Shown here: piece by piece, positions 19,683-27,592 of the stretch
How positions within the stretch are numbered: the first letter of the stretch is position 1
Layout of the letters: the number at the start of each line of letters is the position of its first letter
Assembly (NCBI RefSeq): GCF_025370875.1
Contig: NZ_JAMXFD010000005.1
Coordinates: forward strand, 124,001 to 188,000
Origin: Laspinema palackyanum D2c
GTDB lineage: Bacteria; Cyanobacteriota; Cyanobacteriia; Cyanobacteriales; Laspinemataceae
Length of the DNA stretch: 64,000 nucleotides
Reading direction: 5' to 3'
Position numbers and translations under genes: made by a program
The notes under the pieces: model-generated
What the model was told of the DNA's origin: nothing
The model's database searches: none
Seen by the model: only the letters and a program-made list of their open reading frames with translations

Positions 19683-22079
19683 ATGGTGAGAAAACAATTT
19701 GACCAATCCAGTACACAGCCAAACCACCGCATTCGGAGACGGCGGGATGGACGCATTAAAGGAGCGATCGCCCCTCGGTTATGGGGTGGGCGATCGCAAC
19801 GCAATCACTCAGAAACCGGCGATACCGTAACCCAAGGAGCGGACTTGGCCCCACACAACCCGAAATCCGTCAAGGGGTGGGGCTGGAAATTCCGTCTTCC
19901 GCTCCCGAAAAAAATCACAAATCAGGATGAAAATCAGACAGGCGCGCTAGTCGCCACTGAACAGAGACCTCGAAGCGAAAAGGGTCGAAGTCTTTTATGG
20001 GGATGGCATTTACTCTGGCTGAGTCTGCTGGTCGCTTGTACCAGCATGGGAGCGGTATCCCTGCGGTGGTTACTCACCATGCCCCCACCGATTGATTGCG
20101 ATGCTCTCGGGGTGGGTTCCACCGAGCGCGATCGCCTCTACTGTGCTCAAAATGCCGCCAAAACAGGGGACTTAGACCAGCTAGTCGCGGGAATCGAACT
20201 GGTGGAAAGCTGGCCCGCCGACCATCCCCTCCGAGGTCAAGGAGATAAATTAGTCGGGGAATGGTCGGCGCTAATTCTGGACTTGGCACGGCAAAAATTT
20301 ATGGCCGGGGATTTAAACGGGGCCAATGCCATTGTGGACAAAATTCCCAAAACCAACCCAGTGTATGCCCAAGTTGAACAAGAATTACAAATTTGGGAGG
20401 CTGATTGGGACCAAGGAAAAGCAATTTACGATAAAGCTGAAGCCGCACTCAAAGCTCGCAACTGGAACGGAGTCGAGGATCAGATGCGAGAGTTGCTCAA
20501 ATTGGATAACGTTTACTGGCGTTCCACCCGCTATGGAGAACTACAGCAGCGCATTGTCGCTGAAAAGGAAGCTTGGAAACAGTTAGAAGATGCCCGCTAT
20601 TTGGTCTACAACCAGACCGCAGAGGAGTTAGTCCGGGCCATCGACCTAGCGCGACAAATTAACCCCCAACGATATGTTCGAGAGCAGGCGAATCAGGAGA
20701 TTAACCGCTGGAGTGCCCAATTGCTGGCCATCGCCAAAACTCGCTTCCAAAGTGGCAATTTTGATGGAGCCATCTCCGCAGCCAAGTGGATTCCCTCCGA
20801 TACAACGGTTTATGGGGAAAGTCAGGACTTAATTCACCTGAGCTCGGCCCGAGCCCTGGTCCAAAATGACAAACCCGCCGGACCTATCCCCGATCGCCTG
20901 TTGGCGTTCCTAGAAGCCTCGGCGATCGCCGGTCAGATTCAATCGGATAGCCCCCTGTACAGCCAAGCTCAAGAGAACTTGGTCCGATGGAATCAGCACA
21001 AACAGGACCTGTTGCAGGTGCAGATGGCCCAATCTGTGGCTAGTTTCCGTCACCCCATGCTGATGCAGTTGGCGATCGCCCAAGCCGAAATGGTGGGGAT
21101 GGATCGCCCCGGACGTCTCGACGCTCAAACCCCGATCGCCCAATGGCGGAAGGAAATTGAACAAATTGAAGACCGAGGTTATGTCGTCGCAGCCAAGGCG
21201 ATTGCGGACTCCAATAATATCGCCGCCTTGAGAAATGCGATCGCCTCGGCCCAACAGGTCGCCCAGGGACGCCCCCTGCGGATTGAAGCCCAAACCCTGA
21301 TTGCCCAATGGAACAAACAGGTTGAAACCCTCGAAGATCAACCCATCCTCGCCAGCGCTCAGGCCCTCGCCCAAGCCGGTCAGCTCCAGGAAGCAATCAA
21401 CGAAGCCAAAAAAATTGCGGAGGGTCGAGCCCTGCATCAAGAAGCCTCAGAAAATATCGGAAAATGGGTCAACGAGATTCAAATTGCTGAAGACCAACCG
21501 ATTCTGGACCAAGCCGCAACCTTGGCGGCCCAGGGGAGTCTCACCAAGGCGATCAATACTGCCTCTAAAATTGGCTCGGGTCGTGCTTTGTATTCTGAAG
21601 CACGAACGGCGATCGCTCGTTGGAATGCCCAACTAGATGCCATCTATGCCGCCCGGGAATCTGAAGCGGCCCGCTCCTCCTCTCAAGCCCCGGCTCCGGT
21701 CTATCAGGCCCCGGCTCCCGTCTATCAAGAACCGGCTCCCGTCTATCAAGAACCGGCTCCCGTCTATCAAGAACCGGCTCCCGTCTATCAAGAACCCGTT
21801 TATCAGGAGCCACCGGCAGCAGCCTATCAAGCTCCGGAACCCTACTACGAGCCGGAACCCTACTATGAGCCGGAACCCTACTATGAGCCGGAACCCTACT
21901 ATGAGCCGGAACCGGAACCCTACTATGAGCCACCGGCAGCCGCCTATCAAGAGCCAGAGCCCTACTATGAACAACCCAGTTCTTACTATGAGGAACCCGC
22001 ACCGGCCTATCAAGACCCGGTTCCAGCCTCCAACCCTGAAGACTCCTATGCTCCCTTGCCCGTTGATGGGATTGAATAA
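19683..22079 (+). CDS. Single-pass membrane protein with helical repeats and YQEP/YYEPEP tail
   Basis: This 798-residue protein has a basic disordered N-terminus, a transmembrane segment at about 108-130 (WHLLWLSLLVACTSMGAVSL), then about 500 residues of tandem helical repeats. The repeats have a recurring pattern of LAQAGQLQEAINEAKKIA, GRALHQEA and IAQWNKQVETLEDQPIL, resembling TPR or SEL1-type solenoids. A final 130 residues are made of VYQEPAP and YYEPEP repeats. Similar cyanobacterial proteins are often labelled chromosome-segregation ATPase, but no Walker motif exists here, so that name should not be used. The topology predicts a cytosolic head and an external or lumenal solenoid. It is followed by the receiver-DUF3685 gene on the same strand after 173 bases. 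Function unknown. Confidence 0.8.
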   Translation: MVRKQFDQSSTQPNHRIRRRRDGRIKGAIAPRLWGGRSQRNHSETGDTVTQGADLAPHNPKSVKGWGWKFRLPLPKKITNQDENQTGALVATEQRPRSEKGRSLLWGWHLLWLSLLVACTSMGAVSLRWLLTMPPPIDCDALGVGSTERDRLYCAQNAAKTGDLDQLVAGIELVESWPADHPLRGQGDKLVGEWSALILDLARQKFMAGDLNGANAIVDKIPKTNPVYAQVEQELQIWEADWDQGKAIYDKAEAALKARNWNGVEDQMRELLKLDNVYWRSTRYGELQQRIVAEKEAWKQLEDARYLVYNQTAEELVRAIDLARQINPQRYVREQANQEINRWSAQLLAIAKTRFQSGNFDGAISAAKWIPSDTTVYGESQDLIHLSSARALVQNDKPAGPIPDRLLAFLEASAIAGQIQSDSPLYSQAQENLVRWNQHKQDLLQVQMAQSVASFRHPMLMQLAIAQAEMVGMDRPGRLDAQTPIAQWRKEIEQIEDRGYVVAAKAIADSNNIAALRNAIASAQQVAQGRPLRIEAQTLIAQWNKQVETLEDQPILASAQALAQAGQLQEAINEAKKIAEGRALHQEASENIGKWVNEIQIAEDQPILDQAATLAAQGSLTKAINTASKIGSGRALYSEARTAIARWNAQLDAIYAARESEAARSSSQAPAPVYQAPAPVYQEPAPVYQEPAPVYQEPAPVYQEPVYQEPPAAAYQAPEPYYEPEPYYEPEPYYEPEPYYEPEPEPYYEPPAAAYQEPEPYYEQPSSYYEEPAPAYQDPVPASNPEDSYAPLPVDGIE
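21694..21930. repeat. Coding tandem repeats (21-bp and 18-bp units)
   Basis: Within the 3' part of the gene, a 21-base unit (CCGGCTCCCGTCTATCAAGA plus A) recurs about five times between 21694 and 21800. An 18-base unit (CCGGAACCCTACTATGAG) recurs about five times between 21834 and 21930. The near-identical DNA copies indicate recent expansion by slippage. They encode APVYQEP and PEPYYE repeats. Long minus-strand open frames across this stretch are artefacts of the repeats. Confidence 0.9.
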
Positions 22080-22252
22080 AATCCTCTTAAAGGAGTCGCG
22101 TCAGATTGAAATGGAGGGTTTTTGCGTCACAATGGGATCGAGACACCAAAGACCGCACTGGGAGGGTCGGGAAAACGGCTGATGTTTTCGGGACTGTTCC
22201 CGATCGGCTCTGTTCTGCCTCCCCTGTCCAAGCCCTTTAACTCATTTCTGCC

Positions 22253-24142
22253 GTGAGTCACCCCCCTTTTAAACTGCTATTGATTGATCAAGACCCAATT
22301 TTCTTATTGGGTCTGTCTAGCTTGTGCCAGCAATCAACGGATCTGCAAGTGGCCGGTCAAACCACTGACGGGACTCGTGCTTTAGAGATTCTCTCTACTC
22401 TAGCCACTCCTACAGACCCGACTCAGAGCGACGCCCCTCCTGCCGATCACCCTGTGGATCTGGTGCTGTTGGACTTGGAGTTAGGCCGCACGGAACCCGA
22501 TGGGGTCACCAGTTTCACCTTGATGGCAGAACTTTGGGAACGATACCCTCGGGTGTCTCTGTTGTTGTTGGGTCGATCGCCAGACCCTAACCAGACAGGG
22601 GCTGAGTATCTCGGGAATGTCAAGGGATACTGCCCCAAAGGAATAGCCGGAGCGGAACTGCTTCAGGCCGTCCGGACTGTGGCCTCGGGGGAAACCTATT
22701 GCTTAAGCGGGGGAAATCTTCGGGTCTCAACGAGGCAAAGTCCGGGCATTTCTAGGCGGGGTGGCGTGATTGGCGTTCTGCTCGAAGACTTGCGCCGCTC
22801 GGGTTTGCGTCAAATTGATGCCGAAATTCGTCAGGTTGATCAGTATCTGCAAGGCGATCGCTTATCGGATTTTGACCGCTTGTTTTGGCAGGGCCGCCAC
22901 CGGGAACTCCTCACCGCTCGTTGGATGGTGAATAAGTTGTTGGCTCCCCCTGTGAGCGAACCCCCACCTCCTCTGTCTGCGAACCCGGGTCAGATCCGTC
23001 CTCCCCTCAATTCTCCCCGGCAACCTCAGCGCATTTCTGCACCCCCAGAACGCCCCCATCGCCCCCGAACTTCGAGCGATCGCACCAGCATGGTCCCTGC
23101 TTCTGCGGCAGAGTTGTTACCCCCCACGGGTTCAGAACTGAGCCCAATTCATAACCCTCGCCCATTATTGGAGGCGATCGCGGAGAAAATCGATACTCCC
23201 TTGGCAAACCTCACCGATACCGTTATAGAAATTGATATCTTGCACCTTGACAAAAAGCAGGAATTACTATACACGGTTCTGCACCAATTTGAGGAAATTT
23301 TGGCGCAACTGCGGTATGCTCAAGTCCAGCCCACAGAACTCCCCTCAAAACGCGATCGCATCATCCGCGATTTATGGGAAATGTCCGTTACGGCCTATTT
23401 TGGTAAATACTATTCCATCACCCTCGGATTAGGGAATTCCTCCCTTAATGCCCTCGGAGAATTTGACCTCGTACCCTTTTTACTGGAAGAAATCGAAATT
23501 GTCGAAGGTGCTTTATTAAATAAAATCCCCCTCGTTATCGATTTATTAGCCTATCTTCTCTATCAAATTCCCTTGGCGATCGAAAATGTCATCTACCCCC
23601 CGGAAGACCCGAAATCCATCGAGCGCGCCAGCGCTTTACTCGAAAACCTGATCATTCAGGTTGCCAATGCCGTCGTCCAACCCCTCTTAAATCGGGTCGC
23701 GGATGTAGAAGAAATTAAACTCAACTTTTTAGATAAGCACTGGCTATCCACCCGAGAAATTGAGCGATTTAGAAATGATTTGTCCTGGAAATATCGTCGG
23801 CAAAATCTCTGGGTAGAACCTAAAGCTATCTTTGAAAGCCGACATTGGCTTTATATCTTTGACGAGGGAGGGATTAAAAAAATCCAAATTTATTCCCCCC
23901 GACGGCAAGAATTAGTTGGACTCCGAGGACCCCGACTCTGGGTGACCTTGCTGTTAGAAACCCGCGATGCCATCTCCCCCCGAATCAAAGCGGTTTTGCT
24001 CTCCCTGGGGGATAGCGCGCGATATTTGCTGATTCAATTGGGGAAAGGCATTGGGTTAATTGGGCGAGGGATTCTTCAAGGGATTGGCAGTTCGTTCCAA
24101 GAGAGCCGATTCTCCCGAAATCGGGAAGAGCAAAATCGGTAA
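22253..24142 (+). CDS. Response-regulator receiver fused to DUF3685 (Ycf55-like)
   Basis: The 629-residue protein starts with GTG. An N-terminal receiver domain (about 5-145) keeps the acidic pair in LLIDQDP, the phospho-acceptor Asp in VLLDLEL and the Lys in YCPKG. A proline-rich linker (about 225-290) follows, then a long C-terminal DUF3685 domain (DRIIRDLWEMSVTAYFGKYY, FLDKHWLSTREIERFRNDLS). That domain is shared with Ycf55 of red algal plastids and is cyanobacterial; its function is unknown. There is no DNA-binding output domain, so signalling may end in protein contacts. It follows the one-TM repeat protein on the same strand and may be cotranscribed. Confidence 0.88.
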   Translation: MSHPPFKLLLIDQDPIFLLGLSSLCQQSTDLQVAGQTTDGTRALEILSTLATPTDPTQSDAPPADHPVDLVLLDLELGRTEPDGVTSFTLMAELWERYPRVSLLLLGRSPDPNQTGAEYLGNVKGYCPKGIAGAELLQAVRTVASGETYCLSGGNLRVSTRQSPGISRRGGVIGVLLEDLRRSGLRQIDAEIRQVDQYLQGDRLSDFDRLFWQGRHRELLTARWMVNKLLAPPVSEPPPPLSANPGQIRPPLNSPRQPQRISAPPERPHRPRTSSDRTSMVPASAAELLPPTGSELSPIHNPRPLLEAIAEKIDTPLANLTDTVIEIDILHLDKKQELLYTVLHQFEEILAQLRYAQVQPTELPSKRDRIIRDLWEMSVTAYFGKYYSITLGLGNSSLNALGEFDLVPFLLEEIEIVEGALLNKIPLVIDLLAYLLYQIPLAIENVIYPPEDPKSIERASALLENLIIQVANAVVQPLLNRVADVEEIKLNFLDKHWLSTREIERFRNDLSWKYRRQNLWVEPKAIFESRHWLYIFDEGGIKKIQIYSPRRQELVGLRGPRLWVTLLLETRDAISPRIKAVLLSLGDSARYLLIQLGKGIGLIGRGILQGIGSSFQESRFSRNREEQNR

Positions 24143-24750
24143 GGGCGATCGCCTGGGGGGTTTGGAGTTGATCCAGTCCCAGTGCCTGCCTGTGCACCCC
24201 AGGATTAGCCGAGGTTAAGGGAGTTTTGACGGTTCGGAGATCGCCCCTTGGCCCCATCCTCATCCCAAATCCGGTTATCAAAAACCTGTTTTCCTCTTCA
24301 CTCAAGGGTTTGTCTTTGCCTGTGCAACCGCGTAAGCGTCCGTTCGTCTGCTTTCCTCCCCACCCTGCATGGGTGCGGGTTTTTATAGACCTTTGAAAAC
24401 CGGATTCCGGATCACAAACAGTTTCTGAACCGATCTGATGCGTCCTGCAATCCCCTCTTGAATCCTTCCCAAAAAATTTCCGAGTTGATTGTGCTTATCT
24501 CATACTTCTGCCGTTAAAATCCCTAAATAGGATTCTACAACCCCCCCTTAAAAATGTGAGCCGTTGTTGTTAGAATCAGAATCCCTAGAGGTTACTTTGC
24601 TCCTGGCTCCTCCAATCGCTCTGGAAAAAGGGTCCGGGTCTGTTCGCCCCAGGGGTGGCAAGGGGTCTCCTGTGGGTTCTCTGTTCCCGGTAACAGAGAA
24701 GCATTCTTGTAATCTCTAGCAATTATCGTAAAAACAAGAGAAGTTAGGCC
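24143..24750. other. Intergenic region with a possible terminator
   Basis: About 600 bases hold no supported gene. CACCC-TGCAT-GGGTG at 24361-24375, followed by CGGGTTTTT, could terminate the DUF3685 transcript. The stretch 24590-24720 is rich in small inverted repeats ahead of the TPR gene. Confidence 0.4.
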
Positions 24751-25866
24751 GTGCAAAAACTGAACCCTATATTCGTGAGTCTCCTGTTGTTAGGAGGAAT
24801 CAGCATTATCACCCCATCGGTTACCCTGGGAGCAACCGAACCTCTATTGTTAGCGCAGTCGGCCCAAAATAATCAGAATCTCGACCGCGAGGTTAATGAA
24901 CTGTTGCGACAAGGGCGAGAATTTGTGGATGCGGGGGATTATGCCAACGCTATCCAGATTTATTTACAAGCTGCCAACTTAGATGGTGACAACGCCCGGA
25001 TTTTTTCTGGAATCGGCTTTTTGCAAGCTACACAGCAAAACTTTGAAGCTGCAGTGAATGCTTTTGAGCAGGCGACTTCTCTCGAACCGGAGAATGCAGA
25101 TTTCCAATATGCTCTCGGTTATGCGTTGGCGAATTTGGGCAATAATGAGGCGGCATCTGTCGCCTACCGACGAGCGGCTCAACTGGACCCGGAGAACCTC
25201 AACGCTCAAATTGGGTTAGGGGTGGTTCTGTTACGCCAAGAAGACTATGACGGAGCATTACAGGCATTTCAACAGGTGACCAGTCGCGATACAAGATACT
25301 GGCAAGCCTACGAGTCGATTGGGACGGCGTTACTTCAGCAGGGACGGATTGATGAGGCGGTTGTCGCACTCCAACAAGCCGCAGCGTTGGCACCGCAACA
25401 AGGCAGTATTCAAATGATTTTAGGGGTGGCGTTTCTGACTCAAGGCAAGACGAATGAAGCCTTGGAAACGTTTAAACAAGCGGCACAACTTGAACCGCGA
25501 AATGCCCAACTTCAGTTAGCGATCGGTAAACTGCTCCAGGACCAGGGTCAGGTGATTGAAGCCCTCGTCAGTTATCAAAGAGCAGCGAGTTTAGCGCCGG
25601 ATTTAATGGAACCCCAAGCTGCGATCGCCGCGATTCATCTCCAGCAGGAAGACTATTTACAGGCGATCGTCGCCTATCGTCGGTTAACGGAAATGACACC
25701 AGACAATGGTGATGCTTATTATAATCTCGCCCTGGCTTTAAGAGGACGCAATCGGATTTCGGAGGCGATCGAGCAACTGAAAAAAGCCCAAGAGCTTTAT
25801 CAGCAGCAGGGTGAAAATGAAAGATTGGAAAAAGTTGAGGCGCTTCTGAGCGAGCTTAACCCTTAA
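24751..25866 (+). CDS. Exported tetratricopeptide-repeat protein
   Basis: The 371-residue protein starts with GTG and an N-terminal signal peptide (VSLLLLGGISIITPSVTLGA) with a cut likely near residue 28-35. About nine TPR units follow, for example NFEAAVNAFEQATSLEPENA, YDGALQAFQQVTSRD and NEALETFKQAAQLEPRNA. TPR solenoids bind proteins; in cyanobacteria, exported versions have roles from photosystem assembly to secretion. No other domain is present. It faces the DUF928 gene convergently, 98 bases away. The exact role cannot be read from sequence. Confidence 0.9.
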   Translation: MQKLNPIFVSLLLLGGISIITPSVTLGATEPLLLAQSAQNNQNLDREVNELLRQGREFVDAGDYANAIQIYLQAANLDGDNARIFSGIGFLQATQQNFEAAVNAFEQATSLEPENADFQYALGYALANLGNNEAASVAYRRAAQLDPENLNAQIGLGVVLLRQEDYDGALQAFQQVTSRDTRYWQAYESIGTALLQQGRIDEAVVALQQAAALAPQQGSIQMILGVAFLTQGKTNEALETFKQAAQLEPRNAQLQLAIGKLLQDQGQVIEALVSYQRAASLAPDLMEPQAAIAAIHLQQEDYLQAIVAYRRLTEMTPDNGDAYYNLALALRGRNRISEAIEQLKKAQELYQQQGENERLEKVEALLSELNP

Positions 25867-25964
25867 TTTTCATTACTCCCGAAAGGGGGAAGCGGGGGAG
25901 GATGGGGGAGATGGAAAAATTTCATCCTTCATCCTTCAACAGTCCCCCTTGAGAATTGCCCCTT

Positions 25965-26825
25965 TTATGGCTTGGTTTCAGAGTTGGGTTCGCTCGATCG
26001 GCTTTGTTGATCTTCCTGGACTTCCACGATGATCTCTTGAACCAGGGGGACCTCCGCTACATTTTGGAGATCAATCGACGTGATCAGTTCTTGCCACTCA
26101 GTTCTAATGTCGGCATTATTGGGATTGCTCCGGCGCAGTTTAGCCAGCATGGCGATCGCCTCATGCCAAATGCCGTTGCGAGCATAAACTTCCGCACGTT
26201 CTAGGTCCGAGGTGGTGGTGGCTAACTGCTCCGTTAAACTGGCGCTGGCTTCTACTCGGCGCACCCACCCTTGGACATAAACATCTGCTGCCCGATCTTC
26301 TGGGTTACAAATAATAGAAAAGTACCAGCGATAACTGCTATTAATTTCTAATGGGGGGAGACTCGCATTTTCCGGCAGGTTCAAGCTAACGATTCCCGCC
26401 TCACCTTTCGTGCGAAATGTAGTTTCATAAATGACTTTTTCACCCTTTTCATCCATCAGCACGAATTCTACTCCCGTGGCTGAAGTCGGTGGTAAATACC
26501 AAAAGAATGTGGGATAGGCTTCTACGGTTAATCCCATTGTGGTTTCAGGGATCAACGCTGTTAATGCCTGATCCGTTGGACCATCGACGGTGACGCTACA
26601 ACCCCGACTACCCCCTCCAATCCGTCGTCCCGGCGCTCCAGGAGATACTTGATCAAAGGGATTTCCGCCCCGGGTGCCTCCGCCAACCCGCCCTCTAGGT
26701 GCGCCCACATTATCCGGTGGGACAAATTCAGCGGCGGATGTTGGGATGACTCCCCCGGTTAATAATTGCAGACCTAGTGCAATGCTAGCCAGTATTGATG
26801 GAGTCCAATATTTTGTATTAATCAT
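25965..26825 (-). CDS. DUF928 family exported protein
   Basis: This 286-residue protein has a signal peptide (SILASIALGLQLLTGGVIPTSAA) and a glycine- and arginine-rich segment (APRGRVGGGTRGG, GRRIGGGSRGC). The DUF928 core carries LTALIPETTMGLTVEAYPTF, FVLMDEKGEKVIYETTF and the SYRWYFSIICNPEDRAADVYVQGW block. The C-terminal third (TTTSDLERAEVYARNGIWHEAIAMLAKLRRSNP, seen in parts) is helical and TPR-like. DUF928 proteins are cyanobacterial, exported and of unknown function. They are often next to CHASE2-domain proteins, as here: a CHASE2 adenylate cyclase lies upstream on the same strand. Confidence 0.9.
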   Translation of the reverse strand: MINTKYWTPSILASIALGLQLLTGGVIPTSAAEFVPPDNVGAPRGRVGGGTRGGNPFDQVSPGAPGRRIGGGSRGCSVTVDGPTDQALTALIPETTMGLTVEAYPTFFWYLPPTSATGVEFVLMDEKGEKVIYETTFRTKGEAGIVSLNLPENASLPPLEINSSYRWYFSIICNPEDRAADVYVQGWVRRVEASASLTEQLATTTSDLERAEVYARNGIWHEAIAMLAKLRRSNPNNADIRTEWQELITSIDLQNVAEVPLVQEIIVEVQEDQQSRSSEPNSETKP

Positions 26826-27592
26826 ATTCGGGTCTCCCTTCAGGTACAGATCGATTGATTGGATTGAGTGAATGACTAAATTAATTCTAGTATTTCTATG
26901 TAATCAGACTGTGACTTCTGTCATAAGCTCTGCCCTCATGATCGCTCAAAAGACCTTTCTATAAACATCTTTTGGGCAATCAAGGCATCAAAAAATTACT
27001 CATTGTATTATCTTCCCATTGAACCGAGGATCTCGCCACAACTGTGTTGGTCAAAATTTTTCGGTTCAAACCGCTCTAACCTGAGGATCATTTTACAGTT
27101 TTGTCCCGGTTGAGTCGGTTGCCTTCAGACTTCCCCTAACCCAAGCAACCATTCCCGGTCATCCGAGATTAAAGCCCGTTCAAATCAATTCCTAAGTCCA
27201 GACCATTGCGATGGGATGGGAATCTCCCGAAGGGATTCTAAAATACGAGCATTCCGTTACAACTATTAAAAAGTCTATCCATCGTAGACGCATTATTTTT
27301 GGAACTGTTCCCCCCGATTGCTCATGATTTTGGAGAGTTGGCAATCCTCCAGAATAGACTTCTTGCAAAATTCTAAAAAGCCGATTGGCGTTCTTAAGGG
27401 AGAGAAAGGGGGATCAATCCGGATTTTTGCAAGAAGTCTAATAGAGTTCGCCGGATTGGGGAGAGTTCCTCTGGGGCATGGGTTTTGAGAGCCAAAGGAC
27501 AAGAACCCGGGTTTCTGCCCCAGCTAACCTTAGAACTAGGCCAAAATTATGGACAGAATCCCGGTTTGTCTTCCCCCGAGGTTACCGACGTT
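26826..27592. other. Intergenic region containing a MITE-like element
   Basis: About 770 bases between the DUF928 gene and the end of the cyclase gene hold no supported gene. The one clear structure is the 86-base element at 27355-27440. Confidence 0.45.
27355..27440. mobile_element. MITE-like element, copy 1
   Basis: Terminal inverted repeats TAGACTTCTTGCAAAA (from 27355) and its reverse complement (ending 27440) flank 50 or so bases including GGGGGATC. The ends begin with TA on each side, as expected from IS630/Tc1-type TA target duplication. No coding capacity. A diverged relative is at 57533-57610. Confidence 0.65.

Noticed and set aside
20910-21440. 176-codon open frame on the minus strand
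   Set aside because: It lies wholly inside the one-TM repeat protein gene and has no independent support.
19683-22079. Annotation as chromosome-segregation ATPase
   Set aside because: No Walker A or B motif exists; the protein has one membrane segment and helical repeats.
21565-22182. Long open frames on the minus strand and second plus frame, up to 181 codons
   Set aside because: They are repeat-driven shadows of the YQEP/YYEPEP coding repeats, with low-complexity products and no ribosome sites.
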